In this document: positions 61,118-64,000 of the stretch, in pieces
Position numbering within the stretch: the first letter of the stretch is position 1
Layout of the letters: each line of letters begins with the position of its first letter
Assembly: GCA_916613615.1 (NCBI GenBank)
Contig: OU744721.1
Span: 72,545,060-72,609,059 of the forward strand
DNA from: Steromphala cineraria
Lineage: Eukaryota; Mollusca; Gastropoda; Trochida; Trochidae
DNA: 64,000 bases
Reading direction: 5' to 3'
The notes under the pieces: model-generated
The model's database searches: none
What the model saw: the letters and a program-made list of their open reading frames with translations, nothing else
Told to the model about the DNA's origin: nothing
Made by a program: the position numbers and the translations under genes

Positions 61118-61775
61118 CACGCTCGTTAGATATCCTATAAATTTCCGTTTCTTTTTTCACATTAAGGAGACACTGTCTTACATCCGGGTCTTCAAAAGAA
61201 ACGTTTTCTGCTGTCATAGGATGCCCAACACCTGATTGATATTAAATATTTAACTTACTTAATTGGTGCAATCTGATGTTCTTAAATGTTTTTAAATGTG
61301 TTTTGGTAATCTTTTGACACGCTTATAAAGAGGAATAACGAAATCTTTCTTACTTTCTAATTCTTTAGTATTTTTGAATCTTCATAATAAACTCGATCAT
61401 TTACAAACCGAATGGGATTATTTTTATCAAGAAGTGGCTCTCTACAATTTTCAATTAAAACCTTTTATCTTTCAGCGCTTAATTGTATACAATTTTCAAA
61501 CTTGTTGCACAGTTCTGAGTAGGAGAGGGGTAAACAGTTGTCTATCCGCAATCATTTATTTGCCCAAATGTTTTTTTCACAATTTTTTAAAAGAAATTGA
61601 TGGATCATGCCAGACCTTCATATAAGTATGTATCTCTTAATCTATTAATCTATCTATTATTAACACTGATACGTAATGAAATAATGTACACGCTTCATCT
61701 GATAGCAAACAGTTCAGTCGTAGAATAATGTTGACCTTTTTACTATTCAATCACATTGTACCATATTGGTTGTTT

Positions 61776-61795
61776 CTTTCTTTCTTTCTTTCTCA
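61776..61795 (+). repeat. TTTC microsatellite
   Basis: About four to five tandem TTTC units. Confidence 0.85.
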
Positions 61796-62154
61796 GTAAA
61801 ATCAGATTTTGTTCAAAGTGATGTACAAAGAACACGTACATGAAACTGTAATTTCGTATATTTTTACAACACATGAATTCGATTGTGCAGTGCTGGTCGG
61901 CTTGCTGCGTCGTATGTATGTCGTTACGTACAACTTCACAAAGTACATTGCACCTAACATAGCACTTATACGTGTATATCACTATCGTTGACTATCCATG
62001 CTATGAGTACTTTGTGCTAGACAGCCACATTTAGTACCTTTTCAATAAGTAAATTGACTTTCGGTATCCTACAATCATAATTTGATGTACGAAACATTTT
62101 GACAAAATGACAAAATAAGAAAAAAATAAAAGGTGTGTTTACTCGTAAAAACAG

Positions 62155-62755
62155 ATGTCTCCCCCATACACCATTTCAGCTAAATTTTCTTTTTGAAATT
62201 GTCTTAAAGATTTTGAAAACTCAAAAGAAAAGCATATTTATATTAAACAACATAAACTGTAAGCTTTGGTTACATTTTATTTCTATTTATGGGAATGGTC
62301 AATCAACATCTATGCAGGTTGTCATGAAAAGTTAACCTTTCCTTCAAAATGACAAATTCCAAACTGTTGCCATGAAAACCAAAACAGTTTAAAAGAAGTT
62401 GAAACCCCAAAAAGGCACATCTACATGATATTAAGAAGATTAATACCAAATTTGGTGAAAATTGGTCATGTAGTTTCAGAGTTATGCGCCGGAAACTAAC
62501 CCAACCCTTCAAAATTACAAAATCCAAACTGTTGACAAGGAATTAAAAAAAAATAAAAAAATGAAAATAAGTTGAAACCCCCAAAATGCACATCAACATG
62601 ATATGGAGAGAATGTATACCAAATTTGGTGAAGATTGGTCAAGTAGTTTCAGAGTTATGTTCCGGAAACTAAATGCGAACGCCAACGGGGACGCGGACGC
62701 TGACGGGAACTCAGCCAAAACCAATATGTCTCCCGACCCTTCGGGGGGAGACATA
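62155..62755. mobile_element. Non-autonomous element with ATGTCTCCCCC ends and internal duplication
   Basis: ATGTCTCCCCC at 62155-62165 is inverted at 62744-62754. The right end also folds on itself: TATGTCTCCC (62725-62734) against GGGAGACATA (to 62755). Inside, two units offset by 173 bp share CCAAATTTGGTGAA, ATTGGTCA, GTAGTTTCAGAGTTATG and CCGGAAACTAA. No coding capacity was seen. Confidence 0.68.
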
Positions 62756-63099
62756 CTATCAGCGTGAGAATTGTTTGACGAACCTTTTAAAATATCTACA
62801 GGAAGGACCCATAACCAACGACCCTTCCAACATACATGTATTTCGTTTATTGTAAATCTGCAAAATGAGTTTTCAACCTATAACGTACCCAAATGTATCT
62901 GTGATTGATTAAATTCATCTTTTTCGTGATTGAAATAATGACCAATAGTAAACCATGTACGGAAGTATTTTTGTATGAGTAGTAGTTGTAGTTGAACACA
63001 AAATGTGTATAGCCAGATTCTCTCTAAGAATAACACTACCATTCCAGAGTTAATAAAACAATATGTTCAGGTTTATATCATACGCATCCTTTCATCCAA

Positions 63100-64000
63100 T
63101 ATCGGGTCTTCTTTGAATACAATGCGCCTCATGGGAAAAGCGGGAAATATTCCCTGTTAATCAAATCAAGATCGGTTTTATTTTTTTAGTTTTTACATTC
63201 TTTGTATTTCACAGGAGAATTCGCTAAGTGTGTGCTTACAGATTAACGGAGGTCCCTTGGGGATTATCTCTGCAGGATTACAAATCCATTTCTGAAATAC
63301 ATGGGCAGTGCAGAAATACATAAAAACAACATGCTGTCCATTGACATGAATGCACTTAGACGATTGTTCTTAAATCTTCATTATGCCATTATTGTAGAGC
63401 TTGTAACAAGAAATTACTCAATGGGAGTTTTCTGGCTGACAATATCAGCAAAAACGTGTCCATGTAAACGGTTCTTCAGTTTACAAACTAAACAAAGATA
63501 TATGAATATCATTAATAGTTAAAATTAATTGGCAAAACCATATGATTGAGTAACAAGAGCCATATCTATTGACGCTCTTGTTTTCATCTTTGTCGTGACC
63601 GTTCTGACTGTAGATATGCTGCACTGAGAACCATCTATTTTATTCACAGTTGTAGTCAATCTTTATCACGATTCCAAACAAAATAACTTATGAGCATTTA
63701 TTTTCAAGAACGTCAACTGAGAGGTTTTACATGCATACATGTTTGATTATAACCAAAGTACGGTTTCATCTTTCAAATTATTGTATCACCAAAAGGAAAT
63801 AACAATCTCCTTCATATTTTCGTTTTAAAATTTAACGCCCTATCAATCTTTCCATTACCGTCAACGAGAAGTGACAGAGATGACAATTAATTCAATAATA
63901 ACTACAAGTGACCATAGGCACGGGAACCTTAAGATCTTTTGATATATATCATACTAGATTGCAATAGCAAGTTACCACTTAAATCAAACCTCAATATCTT
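63100..64000 (+). repeat. Diverged duplicated segment A' (runs off the window)
   Basis: This is the counterpart of segment A. Anchors: GGTTTTATTTTTTTAGTTTT, TTATTTTCAAGAACGTCAAC, TTGCAATAGCAAGTTACCAC and CCTCAATATCTT at the last bases. The similarity probably continues beyond 64000. Confidence 0.65.

Overview
The window looks like AT-rich invertebrate nuclear DNA, most likely from a marine mollusc. The signs are a spliced gene with GT-AG introns, many degenerate mobile-element remnants, frequent TACATGTA words, and a nicotinic acetylcholine receptor (nAChR) subunit of a kind described in molluscs. The species was not identified. Most of the short open reading frames in the window are chance frames.

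One protein-coding gene is well supported. It lies on the minus strand, from an ATG at 42178-42180 to a TAA at 10401-10403, in seven coding exons totalling 1,755 nt (584 residues plus stop). All six splice junctions have GT-AG ends and compatible phases. The product is a Cys-loop receptor alpha subunit with a signal peptide, a long acidic Gly/His-rich N-terminal extension, the ligand-binding domain (Cys-loop, aromatic box, vicinal CC), M1-M4 and an amphipathic pre-M4 helix. In the segment before M2 the cation-channel Gly-Glu-Lys is replaced by Pro-Ala-Lys. This predicts an acetylcholine-gated anion channel subunit, as described for some Lymnaea nAChR subunits. The 9' gate residue is Val instead of the usual Leu.

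Layout: 1-10400 is downstream flank with two copies of a TTAA-flanked MITE and a diverged 200-bp duplication. 10401-42180 is the receptor gene. Its 19-kb first intron holds two decayed LINE 3' ends (28.5-29.3 kb and 30.3-30.8 kb), an 89-bp tandem repeat and a third MITE copy; its 6.7-kb third intron holds a 153-bp fold-back element. 42181-42760 is the GC-richer leader and promoter area, with several upstream ATGs, one of them overlapping the start codon. 42.8-64 kb is upstream intergenic DNA dense in repeats: a perfect palindrome, a 193-bp tandem duplication, diverged direct duplications, a tRNA-headed SINE, a fourth MITE copy, a 57-bp perfect direct repeat, fold-backs, a ~1.3-kb DNA-transposon derivative with subterminal repeats and a relic ORF start, a long hairpin, and a ~600-bp element with terminal ATGTCTCCCCC repeats.

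No rRNA, functional tRNA, CRISPR array or second convincing host gene was found. Exon boundaries come from reading frame, splice signals and family alignment only, with no transcript evidence.
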